This document shows positions 1 to 10,655 of a DNA stretch of 64,000 bases, piece after piece. Each line of letters opens with the position of its first letter. The first letter of the stretch is position 1. The DNA comes from Sesamum alatum (taxonomy: Eukaryota; Streptophyta; Magnoliopsida; Lamiales; Pedaliaceae): the NCBI GenBank assembly GCA_034509735.1, contig JACGWO010000012.1, forward strand, positions 24,519,188-24,583,187, written 5' to 3'. Under the pieces are notes generated by a model. The model ran no database searches. It saw only the letters and a list, made by a program, of their open reading frames with translations, and was not told the DNA's origin. The position numbers and the translations under genes are program-made.

Positions 1-2384
1 CTTGTAGCAAGCGCTGAAAGCTGCTCAAAATCACGCCGTCCTTTTCCCCTTGACACAACCTCTTGCTCATCTTTGCGGCGCATAAGCATGGTCAACTTCC
101 ACCTCCACTCTTCAACATTATCAAGTGTAGAAGCACACTGGAAATTGTAAATAAGGAATTCTTGAGTTAACTGGATATAGAGTGTGGTCAAGTATAGGTA
201 AACTATACCCAAGAAAAAGAGCTTCCTCTACAAAAGGCTTGCACGCCTCAAGAATAATCTTTGTCTGTGTTTCAATGAAAGATTTGGGAGTATCCATTAA
301 GAAGGCTTGTATTTGAACAATTTTCAAGTTTACAATGTTCAAAATCCTTTAGCACCAAACTGCGTTATCTTTCTGTATTAATAAATTGGAGTCATTTTAA
401 ATCATTAGTTCTAAATCAATTCCTTGAAAACAAAAATTCCCCCACTGACCAAATGCAGCCTTTAAAAATAAGTAAAAACTCCCAAAAAGTTATAAACAAG
501 ATTACATAAATTATCAAACAAATTAATCTCCATGTCTGCATAATAGACGTATCAAAACTTTCTGGAAAAGTTTATGGTTAAGCCGTAAGGAAGTAGGAAG
601 TTTTAAATTTTAAAAAGACACAAGTACATTAACTAATAAGAAGATATTAAATTGCTCAGCAATCATTAAAAATGTCAAGTCCACTACAAAAAATATTTCT
701 ATTACTTCTTCCATTTATTTTCATAAAAGTCCTGAGATTCTCAGCCAATAGTTTTCTTTTAGACTAATTAAATTTTACTTTTTACAAATTCTATCCATCA
801 AACTTAATTGAAAAATGCAAATCATTTTTTTACTATGCTGAGAAAAAACTGTAAAACACTTGACAGAACTTTAAGATTGGGACTACATTAAATAATTTTC
901 AACCTTAGAAGTGTGCAATGCTCCCTAGGAAATTGAGAAGAGGAATTGATGAATCAAAATAATATATCACATGTCATATCTATACATTTCAATATATATA
1001 TATTTTTTGGCATTCTTATTGTCCTATATATGTAGTCTTTGCCCTCATAAGATTAGACATTCTATTGTGTCCTTTGGACCATTTTCATCGGATATTCTTG
1101 ACAATGATCCAATTTCTTGTTGCCATAAAAAAGATATGGTATAATGATTACAAAATCAATGTACCATAATCGTCTGCAATAAGTGCCATTGGAAGTCAAC
1201 TTATAATCTCTAGATTAGGAAAAAATGATATTGTATTGAAGATACTAATGCACTTTCTTTTCCTAGCACCTTTAATATGTTTCACCCTCTTTTGCAAAAA
1301 TCAATAACTCATGAATAGATGAGGGGAAATAGTACAAACTATTGGTTGTGATGTTAGAATATCATCTACCAATCAAACATCCTTGTAAGAAACACTCAAG
1401 AATTGATTTTGGTTGCCATAATTAATCGATTGTTCTGAATATTTCATTAAAAGTTTTATTTAGTACACCCCGTAATACTACAATCCCACTAGAAGTTATT
1501 ATTTGTAAAAGAGAAGAACTGATTTAAAGTAGTTTCTCATTTGTCATAAGAGTTTTTCAAGTGTTGTCTAATTTCAACCAATATATCAATTCTATTTTTA
1601 TTCAATGCCTTAGGTAATTTGAAAAAAGAAATTGGAATAAATTAGTATTAACAGAAAACCTATTGAGTGGAGAGCCAGTTTATTAAGAAATAAAAAAAAA
1701 TGGAATGTATAGCATACATGTCGTGCATGGATTGACATTTTTAACCATTTAAAATAAAATTTTAGCAACCCCTTTCTCCTTAAAAAGTGATTTGTGTTTT
1801 TCACAAATCAAAAATCTTCGTAATCCTACCATAATTTTAACAGTCCTTTTTTGCTAAACTCCTACTCTAGAAAATATTTCCAGAGAAGTTAATCCAGCTA
1901 AGTGATTAGTTTTTCTCTCTCTTTTTTCGGCTCAAAATCATGCTTAGTCCCTCTATATTCGGATACTTACTTATAACCTTAATAAAGAATAACACCCAAA
2001 AATACAAATGGAAAAACAACAAAAGAAAAAACAAAACTTTCCAGAATTCCAAACGAGCAAGTTCGAACTTTAGTCAGTGCTAATCCCACCAATCAACAAA
2101 CAAATTATGATCAAACCAACAAAATAACAAAAACAAAACAAGCTTACCAATTGCTTAGAAGAAGACTGGAACTCACTATCAGACTCCTCCTCCGACACGT
2201 ACTCATCGTAAGCAAACCTCCCGTACCCAAAACTCTGCTGGTAAATACGCGGCAAAGAAAACGTAGAAGAAGCATTTCTACTGCGCCTCAGCACAACAGA
2301 AGAGCTGGACAAAGAAGAAGCGGAAGCAAAAGCAAAACCCCTTAAAGGACACAACTTCTGGAGCCTTGGGTACACTGTCGCAAT
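1..2384 (-). CDS. DExH-box RNA helicase, DExH5/DHX36-like, N-terminal part (cut by left edge)
   Basis: Two exons are visible on the minus strand: exon 1 at 2148-2384 and exon 2 at 1-137, which runs off the window. The donor is GTAAGC after 2148 and the acceptor is TTCCAG before 137. The join is in phase 0 and reads ...SSSKQL|CASTLDNVEEWRWKLT. Exon 1 starts with a Ser-rich, Arg-containing stretch that looks like an organelle transit peptide, followed by FAYDEYVSEEESDSEF. Exon 2 carries EEWRWKLTMLMRRKDEQE and RRDFEQLSALATR. From memory these match the region before the helicase core of plant DHX36-like proteins (DExH5, annotated mitochondrial). The helicase core itself lies outside the window. 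The frame has no ATG: upstream of 2382 it holds only ten codons before a stop, and the expected start (followed by GCG ACA GTG) reads ATT. I placed the start there provisionally. The intron is about 2 kb. Confidence 0.82.
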
Positions 2385-5300
2385 GGAGAAGGATTTGTGG
2401 TGGCGTTAGATGGGCCAGAGACATGGCTCTGAGCTCCAATTCAAGTAATTGTGGACAAACATGGAAGAGAAAGGCATGGTTAATAATTCCTGAGTAGCGT
2501 GCGAGAAAGCATGGCGCTGCTGGAATTAGAATTGTGGTTAGGGTTTAAGGGAGGGAGAGATGGCGGAGGGAAATAGACGGTTGCTTGCTGCAACTTAATT
2601 CCATTTATCATTTGATTTTTATATTTATATTTACCTTTTCCACATCTTTTGTTCTTCCCCGGATTTTTCTTTTTATTCCCCAATTTTTTGTATGGTTGGA
2701 AAATGAACAACTATATGCTCTATGTTTGGATATATGTTTGATTTGATTTCATTTATTATTAAAAAATAGAGATAGAAAGATAAAGATACGGGTACCATTT
2801 ATGTTTTTTGAGTATTTTATTTTGATAAAATAGAGATAAATTGGATTGTTTCGGAGATAGTCTATATGAATAGATTTATTTTTACAATTAAAAGTAATAA
2901 TACGTTGAAAAATGTATTGTATATTTGGTTTTATTTTTTACTGTGGACAAATATCACTATTTATTATCAAACGGTGTCTTATTTATATGCATTTAGGGTT
3001 ATTTGCATCTCTCTTGAGATATTAAACTTTGGCAAAGACTTATTGAAAATTGGGATCAACAACCCTTGTAAATAATTATTGAAAATTAGATATACTAGCA
3101 TTTTACCTTCGATTTTTATTTTATTTTTACTTTTTTCTGTCTTCATGTGTTTTTTTTTCAATTTCGTTCTATTTATTTAATTTCTTTTTTTCTTAAATAT
3201 GATATGTATCGGAGTAGATGGGTATCATAGAAGGTTGAAAGATCAGATGAGAATGCTCAGGGACAAACTTATAAAATAAGAGTTAGCACTTTGATATTTA
3301 AATCAATAATTACTTTAGATAAAATTAAAGCGAGAATCGTTATAAAATGTGAGTGAATCAATAGGCTAAAGCTAAACGGTGAATCATATGAAGAATGAGT
3401 TGAGCCTTGTGAACTTGAGTATGTTGAAAGACAAAACAATGAAAGTCTCCGCAATTATACTAACGATAGTTCAAATCTCTAAAAGGGCAAACTTATGGAA
3501 TTGTTGGGATGGAGATGTAAACTAGAAGCTACCGTTTCCAACTTAACGGAACATCCAAGTTGTTAGCTTCCATGCTGACTAAATCGACGATAGCTCCATA
3601 AGGAAAGACCATATAGAGCTTGTTCGTTTTACAAATCAGGATTGACAAAGGTACATATTAAGTCTTAATAGATAAAAGGTACTCGTGTTGTAGCTTGGCC
3701 TATTGGCCCGACCCCTCAGGCTCAGTAGCAGTAGTTTCTTCCGTGCCCCTCCCTAAGGGTCACTCACTCATTGTTTTAGCTACAACTACAACTCATAAAT
3801 ACCACCAACCTATACGCTCTAGCTTATCCGCTCCTGCTCTCTGACTAGGAGGTCAATCATTCTATCCTAGCTCTTTGGTTTGGAGAGAATCATATTCTCC
3901 TCAACTATTCCAAGCTCCCTCATGCGTTTGGTACTTTCGGGGGACCTGTCTAGTCGGGAAAGGCGTTTTCCTCCTTTTGTTACCTTTCTAGCCTGTTAGT
4001 TTTATTCGTACCTACCACCTAGGCAGTCGGTCGCTCGTTACTCTAGCTGTCTGTAGCAACCTAAACATTTTATTTTTTTTATAGGAGCTAATGAAAGAAA
4101 CATGAAGGTCGTTAAGCATAATATTGATATGCCCGGATTCCTTGGGAAGCCTATTTTGACGAAATATGGTTGGTTCAGTTATACGCCACACCATTCATGT
4201 CTCGCGCAAGCATGAACAAAACCTACCACACGAACAGGAAAATAACTAGTTTAGGGGAAATAGTTACATATTGGCTTTATCTAGAGAATGCCATATCGCA
4301 GTCTTATCCCTTTATGATGTGTCCTTAGATTGATAGGCCATCCGAGGTGTGGAGTGTCGTTGATGTGTCAACTAAGTTTGTTGGGCCACCAACGAGCTAA
4401 AATTGGGCTTGGACTAGCTCAGTCTAGCCAGCAGGTTTCAGCTGAGCCAGGTGGTCATTGACTGCTTGGGCTTTGTGCATTGCAACCTACACAAAGATAT
4501 TTCTAAGTTGCACGTGTGGAATAGTTTTCTTAACAGTGCGTGTTAGACCATTCGTTTCTTATACCAATATTGAATGTATTGTCTTCATTTGTAAGGAATT
4601 GTTTGAATGTTAGGAGTTCGTTTGAGATGCCATTTGTGAAATGTTTATCGAGGGCAATGGCTGATTTCCTATTGTTGTCACAAATATGTATGCGTTTTGA
4701 AGTCATATGTTATGTTTTTGGATATTCTCAGTAACGGTACACAGTGAAAAAAAAAAGATATTGCTTTTTATGGTCATCCAATGTTCGCATATGGAAAAAT
4801 ACTCCAGTAACAGAACATCATGAGGTTCATTTTCAATATTGGTTTATAAAATTTCAAATAAGCAACATGGGTCAATTTATGTGATATTATCTAAAAAATA
4901 ACTTTGTCAAATTTTGAAAGGTTTTTAAGATTCTTGTTTTGTGCTTGTTTGTGTTTGTGTGCTTTTTTTTTTTATTATTTTTTTTATTCACTAGTCATGC
5001 TTCGTTTACTGAGGTTTAGCATGTCTGAATTTCACTTTATTTATTTTTTATATAAAAAATATAAATAAATTTTAATATTTCGTGTGTACTATTTGTTTAT
5101 CGAATTTCACTTTGTTGGTGTCTGATCGTCTATGTCTGATAGTGCAATATTCCATGTTTTGTAGTGCTTGAATCATGTTTTCATTGCATCAACATTCATT
5201 TCTACGACATAGAATGAATATGATCTCTATATTCTATAAAATTTTTCATTCTTTTTTGTTAGATGAATCTTAATAAACTACGCTTGTTTGAACCCCTTTT

Positions 5301-5920
5301 TTAACAATAAAACACCAAATTAGCTTAATTTTACTATATTCTAGCCCCCCCTACCGTGGTGTTTTCTCTAGTCATAGTATATAAGGCATATAAGAGAAAG
5401 TTGAATTTTATTTTTTTTGACTTGACATGTGATTTGGATCACTTTACCTTATTACGCATTAAATTTGAAGTTTCAGATTTTTGTCTCAAATTTATGCATA
5501 AACATAAGATAAAACAATTATATTAATCCAAGTTTTATTGAATAAAGTACACAAAATCAAACTGAAGTAAATATAAGATAATCTCATTTTGTATTTAATT
5601 ATTTTCTAATTGAAAAGTTGATGATACACGTAATATTGTGAAGTAAGTGTAAAAATAATTATTACATATCTCTTAAATTATGACATATATCGATTATTTT
5701 TACGTTCTAGTTTGTAATATAACGCTCATATATTTACTTATAGGTTTGTAATTTTACATTATATACACCAAAAAATCATAATATGTCAACTCTAATAGTA
5801 AAAAAGAAACAAAAAATTGAAGAAAAGACATTTTCAAATTTTAATCTAAACTATAAAGAGTTGAGTGTAGGTTTCAATTTGTATAGAGTATCACACTGCA
5901 TAGCATTGCCAGTCATTTCT
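2385..5920. other. Intergenic region between helicase and CCT4
   Basis: About 3.5 kb lie between two divergently transcribed genes. The part next to the helicase holds its 5' leader and short upstream ATG frames near 2460-2520. Most of the rest is AT-rich with no supportable gene. The block at about 3480-4500 is less AT-rich than its surroundings and could be an old LTR or other transposon remnant, but I found no clear terminal repeats or target duplication. The small open frames at 2866, 4540 and 5783 show no family resemblance. Confidence 0.5.
2539..2546 (-). promoter_or_regulatory. Telo-box (AAACCCTA) upstream of the helicase
   Basis: The plus strand reads TAGGGTTT here, so the minus (gene) strand carries AAACCCTA about 155 bp upstream of the presumed helicase start. 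Telo-boxes are common in promoters and leaders of plant translation-related and growth-related genes. The functional assignment is inference from position. Confidence 0.45.
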
Positions 5921-5923
5921 AGA

Positions 5924-5962
5924 AAACCCTACACACACAAACACACTCTCAATCTAGGGTTT
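5924..5962 (+). promoter_or_regulatory. Paired telo-box motifs upstream of CCT4
   Basis: AAACCCTA lies at 5924-5931 and its reverse complement TAGGGTTT at 5955-5962, within 80 bp of the CCT4 start codon, in a CA-rich and pyrimidine-rich leader. This arrangement is typical of plant genes co-expressed with the translation machinery. The motifs are seen directly; the role is inferred. Confidence 0.55.
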
Positions 5963-6002
5963 TACATCTCAAATCTGTACCTTTTCTCCTAAATTCCGAT
6001 CA

Positions 6003-7601
6003 ATGGCGGCTCCGGCGGTGTCGAAGGCGAGGTCCACAGAGACGTTCGTGGACAACAAGCGGAAAGACGACATCCGTATGGCGAACATAGCGGCGGCGCA
6101 GTCTGTGGCGAACGCAGTGCGAACCAGCCTCGGCCCCAAGGGAATGGACAAGATGATCTCTACCTCATCCGGCGAGGTCATAATCACCAATGACGGCGCC
6201 ACCATCCTCAACAAGATGGAAGTTCTCCAGCCCGCCGCCAAGTTTCTCGTCGAGCTGTCCAAATCTCAGGACGTCGTTGCGGGAGACGGCACTACCACTG
6301 TTGTAGTCATTGCCGGCTCGCTACTCAAGGCTTCACTTAGTCTCTTGACCGCCGGCATTCATCCCACTATTGTTTCCGACTCCCTCCACAAGACCTCGAT
6401 TAAAGCCGTTGAGATTTTGTCCGCAATGGCGGTTCCCGTTGAGTTGTCGGATCGCGACTCGCTTGTCAAATCTGCCTCTACTTCCCTCAATTCGAAGGTA
6501 GTGTCACAGTACTCTACTCTTTTAGCCCCTTTAGCTGTTGACGCTGTGCTCTCTGTGGTGGATCCCGAGAAGCCTGATTTAGTGGATTTGAAAGATATTA
6601 AAATTGTGAAGAAATTAGGCGGGACTGTTGATGATACTGAATTGATAAAAGGGCTGGTTTTTGATAAGAAGGTGAGTCATGCTGCTGGCGGGCCAACTAG
6701 GGTAGAAAATGCCAAGATAGGGGTAATACAATTCCAGATTTCACCCCCTAAAACTGATATAGAACAGAGCATTGTGGTGTCTGACTACACACAGATGGAT
6801 AGGATTTTGAAGGAGGAGAGAAACTACATCTTAGGGATGATTAAGAAGATTAAAGCCACAGGGTGTAATGTGTTGTTAATTCAGAAGAGTATCTTGAGGG
6901 ATGCTGTCACGGACTTGTCTTTGCATTATTTGGCCAAAGCAAAGATTCTGGTCATTAAAGATGTTGAGAGGGATGAGATTGAGTTTATCACCAAGACTTT
7001 GAATTGCTTGCCCATTTCAAATATTGAACATTTCCGTGCGGAGAAGTTAGGGTTTGCAGATTTGGTGGAAGAGGTGCCACTGGGAGATGGTGGCAAAATT
7101 GTGAAGATTACAGGGATTAAGAACATGGGAAGGACTACCAGTGTGCTGGTCCGTGGTTCAAACCAATTGGTGCTTGATGAGGCTGAGAGGAGTTTGCATG
7201 ATGCTCTGTGCGTGGTGAGATGTTTGGTGAATAAGAAGTTTCTGATTGCGGGCGGTGGGGCGCCTGAAATTGAGCTTTCGAGACAATTAGGTGCGTGGGC
7301 AAAAGTGCTGCAGGGGATGGAAGGGTACTGTGTGAGAGCATTTGCTGAAGCTCTTGAGGTGATTCCTTACACATTGGCTGAGAATGCAGGATTGAATCCA
7401 ATTGCCATTGTCACTGAATTGAGGAATAGGCATGCACAAGCTGAGATCAATGCAGGGATCAATGTGAGGAAGGGACAAATCACCAACATTTTGGAGGAGA
7501 ATGTTGTGCAGCCCTTGCTGGTGAGCACAAGTGCAATTTCCTTGGCGACGGAGTGTGTTCGGATGATCTTGAAGATTGACGACATTGTTACTGTGAGGTA
7601 G
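6003..7601 (+). CDS. CCT4: T-complex protein 1 subunit delta (CCT4), cytosolic chaperonin
   Basis: Intronless 532-residue frame, full length for the family. CCT4 is one of eight subunits of the double-ring cytosolic chaperonin TRiC/CCT, which folds actin, tubulin and other proteins using ATP. Group II chaperonin motifs are present: LGPKGMDKM at residues 43-51, NDGATI at 63-68, GDGTTT at 94-99 (nucleotide binding and hydrolysis), and [13 protein letters not shown] near residue 415. The C-terminus (residues 520-532) ends in the short sequence KIDDIVTVR. The start is the first ATG after a pyrimidine-rich leader, in the context CAATGGCG, and gives the expected MAAPAV N-terminus. GC content is higher in the first part of the gene than in the flanks. 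The frame is undamaged. Confidence 0.97.
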   Translation: MAAPAVSKARSTETFVDNKRKDDIRMANIAAAQSVANAVRTSLGPKGMDKMISTSSGEVIITNDGATILNKMEVLQPAAKFLVELSKSQDVVAGDGTTTVVVIAGSLLKASLSLLTAGIHPTIVSDSLHKTSIKAVEILSAMAVPVELSDRDSLVKSASTSLNSKVVSQYSTLLAPLAVDAVLSVVDPEKPDLVDLKDIKIVKKLGGTVDDTELIKGLVFDKKVSHAAGGPTRVENAKIGVIQFQISPPKTDIEQSIVVSDYTQMDRILKEERNYILGMIKKIKATGCNVLLIQKSILRDAVTDLSLHYLAKAKILVIKDVERDEIEFITKTLNCLPISNIEHFRAEKLGFADLVEEVPLGDGGKIVKITGIKNMGRTTSVLVRGSNQLVLDEAERSLHDALCVVRCLVNKKFLIAGGGAPEIELSRQLGAWAKVLQGMEGYCVRAFAEALEVIPYTLAENAGLNPIAIVTELRNRHAQAEINAGINVRKGQITNILEENVVQPLLVSTSAISLATECVRMILKIDDIVTVR

Positions 7602-8623
7602 AGTAGTATGAAGCATTTAAATGTTGGGTGCTGAGAAAACTGTTTGTCATTGTGTTGCTCTGTTTTTCCTGTGTGCTTTTTTACTCAATTAGTAGCTTTT
7701 GGGATATTTTCTACTAGACTTTATTTTGTTAAATCAATGGTGGGTGTCTTGGTCTGTTGTGACTTTATTGCGTGTAGCATATTTAGGGATGAGAAGTCTT
7801 TGGTGAAATATGCAAGTGGGGCTTTGTGAAACAGGTGATTTCCATGATTTTAAAGTCCTTCCTACTGTTCTTATTATCTTGCCAGTTTTGTGCTTCTGTT
7901 GTTTAATTGTGTTAATTATGGAAGTTATATTCAAATGTTTCCTCGTGTAACATTCTTTACTTCGTGGAAACAATTAGTGCTGTTTTTAGGCCGGCGAGTG
8001 TAGGGTTTTCCCCGTCCCAGCCCATAGCAAAGCAGGCATGAATTAGGGTTTATTGGTTCCCTGTCTGACCCAATTGCTTGTCCCATTGACCCTGGAACCG
8101 CATATGCCTGACCCAACCTATGTTTTACTCTTTACTGATGTTATATTGCGAGCAAATGCGAACATCAAAGAGATAATGCATACAATGCTCACAAATTATA
8201 GGAAGAGCTAATAAATATCTCATTGAAGTGTTTGGTGGAGATGATTTTATTGTTTATTCAATCAAACGGTCCATTATGAAAAGTTGCATAGTGGAACTTG
8301 CTAATCCATCTCTGTAAAATTTACAGAATAGCTATGTGCTATTTAATTTGAAAGCTTGTTGAATAGCAATGTACAACTTGAGAAGCTGCTTTGGCAAATT
8401 GCTTTCTCCTTTGATTTTGTCTTCCCTTTGGTCTCCTACAGGCCAAAGTTAAGTGCCCTCCTCTCTAAGTTGAAAATTCAAGAAATTTTAAACAAATCCA
8501 GTGAAGATTTACATGTTAACATGCTAGCCCTTTTGAGGCCCCTGTTGGACATTCTATAGGAAATTGTCCTATGGTCTCAGCCTGTGAGCTTGTGGAGACT
8601 CTGAACAAGGACAGATTAGAACA
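7602..8623. other. Spacer between CCT4 and the transporter
   Basis: Convergent 3' ends: the CCT4 3' untranslated region from the plus strand and the transporter 3' untranslated region from the minus strand. Several T-rich stretches could hold poly(A) signals. The 67-codon frame at 8356-8559 has no recognisable relative. I see no RNA gene or clear repeat here. Confidence 0.5.
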
Positions 8624-10655
8624 TTATGGAATATCACCTCCATCAGGGCACTCTTGATCCTTGTTGTCACCCTGTAATAGATGTTTTGTCAATGTCTCTT
8701 CAGTATCTTGGCTTTGATACCTTGTCTCTGTTGTTTTACCCCATAAGACTAGGTAAAGGCCAATAACAATTAGGACAGCTCCAATGACTCTGCAAGAGTG
8801 GACACAATTCAAAGAAATCAGAATGGAAAATTTCAATCCTGGTAGTTTAACTTTTCTAAGTTGTTATATTAAAGTATAACATACCCTCCAGAGTATAACT
8901 GATCTCCAAGAATTATGAATGCCATGCCAGCAACTAATACTGTTTGAACTGGCTGGAAGCTGGCAACGAACACCGGGCCTCCTTTCTGAATGCACCAGGT
9001 CTGTAGAGATATTACAAGACCTGAAGATATGATTCCCTGTAGCCAGTGTCAAGGTAGTTGAGTTATGCCTTGGTGAGCGACAACTAGCAGTCTAAACCAA
9101 TACTGAAGTTAGTTTGAAATCTTACAGCATATAAGATCGTAAAAATCTCTTCCCCAGACTTGATTTGCCAATGCTTTGGATCCTTTTCTACAAAAGCTGC
9201 TATAGATAGGAACTGGATTAACCCGAAGAAGAATGTGAAGGATGTCAGTGAGAGCTTGGCTGGGTACTTCTTCACTATGGGAGCCTGCAGATTAAGAAAT
9301 GAAGCTTAATTAGTTGATGCTTTGAGTTAATGATAGTGCTGGATTTGAACATTTATCCTGTTCTCCTTCAATAAGTGTTAATTACAATAATCTTAATGGG
9401 TCTACGTACAATTTTGCAAAGCTCTAGAAGTGTTTGTAAAATTAAATCTAATTTCAGGGGTGTGTTTGTATAGTTAAACTTAATTTCAGGGGTGCTGATG
9501 TAGTTTACCCGATTTTAATCCAAAGACATTGTTAGCAATGGCTTACCTGAAGGACCATCCATCCAGCCCATGATAAGCAGTGACCAATAAGAAATATACA
9601 GCCCCATGTCCAGTTCTGCACTTTGTTTGAAGAGGTACTCGCACCCCCGGCATATGAATTAGCTCCTGCCGGTGTTGATGCTTGGTGCAAAATGGGAGGC
9701 CCTTTATACAAAGTGATGATCGTAGCACCTCCTACACTTGCTAAAGTCCTAGAATTTTTGCCAGTCCATCTCTCCCTCATGATGTTAACTGCTCGACCCT
9801 AAAAAAATAAGAATATGTACGGATAAGTCGATAGGTCAACCGTTTTTCTGCAGACTAGCACTACGCCAAAGAGAAGTCTTTCATGCTTACCCCAGAACGG
9901 ATGCCATGACAAAAGTAATGGCGGGTACTGAGTTTTGCATTGCTGATGCGAAGGTTGGAGATGCATAATACAAACCTAAGATGTAAAAGCCCTGGTTTGC
10001 AGTGATCCTATGGAGCAAAGCATAGTTGTATTTAGCATATATAGTTGAATGTAATAGATCTCTTACGAAAACACTAATAGACAAAAAACCTCCTTGAAAA
10101 ATGATAACACGAATCCCTAATCCAGGAGATGAGACTTTTTTTTTTCCTAAAAAAGATCAGGGATCACGTTGCCGTTCCTTTTAGTTTAAAGGGATTTTGT
10201 GCCTATTAGTGGTTCACATAGGGATAAACCGCAATTAAGGGTTTAACATGAGTATTGATGAAAAGAGAATAAAGATGAGAAGGTACAAAGAGTCTAAGCT
10301 TACCCCACTAGTGCTAGAAGGAAGAACTGAGCCAATAAAGAGAATGTGAGAGGTGGTCTTTCTTTCCTGTAAATGAGACACTTATTAGTGAGAATTTCCT
10401 TTCTATTTGGTACAAAATAGATCCACACACACACACAGAGAGAGAGCCAACAAAACCTCACTTTTCAACAAAGTAGGCAAAGGGTCCCAACAATAGCAAT
10501 GCAATAATATTCCTGTAGACAGGGTAGACAACTTTGCTAACACCAATGTTGAGTGCAACTCTGGACACAATGTGAAATCCTGCAAAGCACAACTGCAGAA
10601 CAAGCAATGAAATCAGAAGCTTCACTCTCTCAGACATCACCTTTTCTTGTGCCAT
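8624..10655 (-). CDS. WAT1-related (EamA/DMT, UMAMIT-type) membrane transporter, frameshifted in exon 4
   Basis: Seven exons on the minus strand: 10462-10655, 10304-10366, 9891-10007, 9547-9798, 9126-9284, 8885-9036 and 8624-8789, all with GT-AG borders. The product resembles Arabidopsis At3g18200-type WAT1-related proteins, members of the plant drug/metabolite exporter group with ten membrane segments. Diagnostic stretches are LQLCFAGFHIVSRVALN, PVYRNIIALLLLGPFAYF, ITANQGFYILGLYYASPTFA, GHCLSWAGWMVLQ, LQTWCIQKGGPVFVASFQP and VIGAVLIVIGLYLVLWGK. Exon 4 does not read through: after splicing, the frame reaches TGA within about eight codons. The residues GRDGLAKILG lie in one frame and TLASVGGATIITLYKGP in another. 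The exons total 1103 nt, one short of a whole codon number. Either this is a pseudogene or the assembly has small indels in exon 4. The other six exons are intact. Confidence 0.88.

Noticed and set aside
7135..7616. Minus-strand frames of 72-109 codons inside CCT4
   Set aside because: Antisense shadows of a highly conserved gene.
8356..8559. 67-codon plus-strand frame downstream of CCT4
   Set aside because: No recognisable relative, no plausible promoter, and it lies in a 3' spacer.
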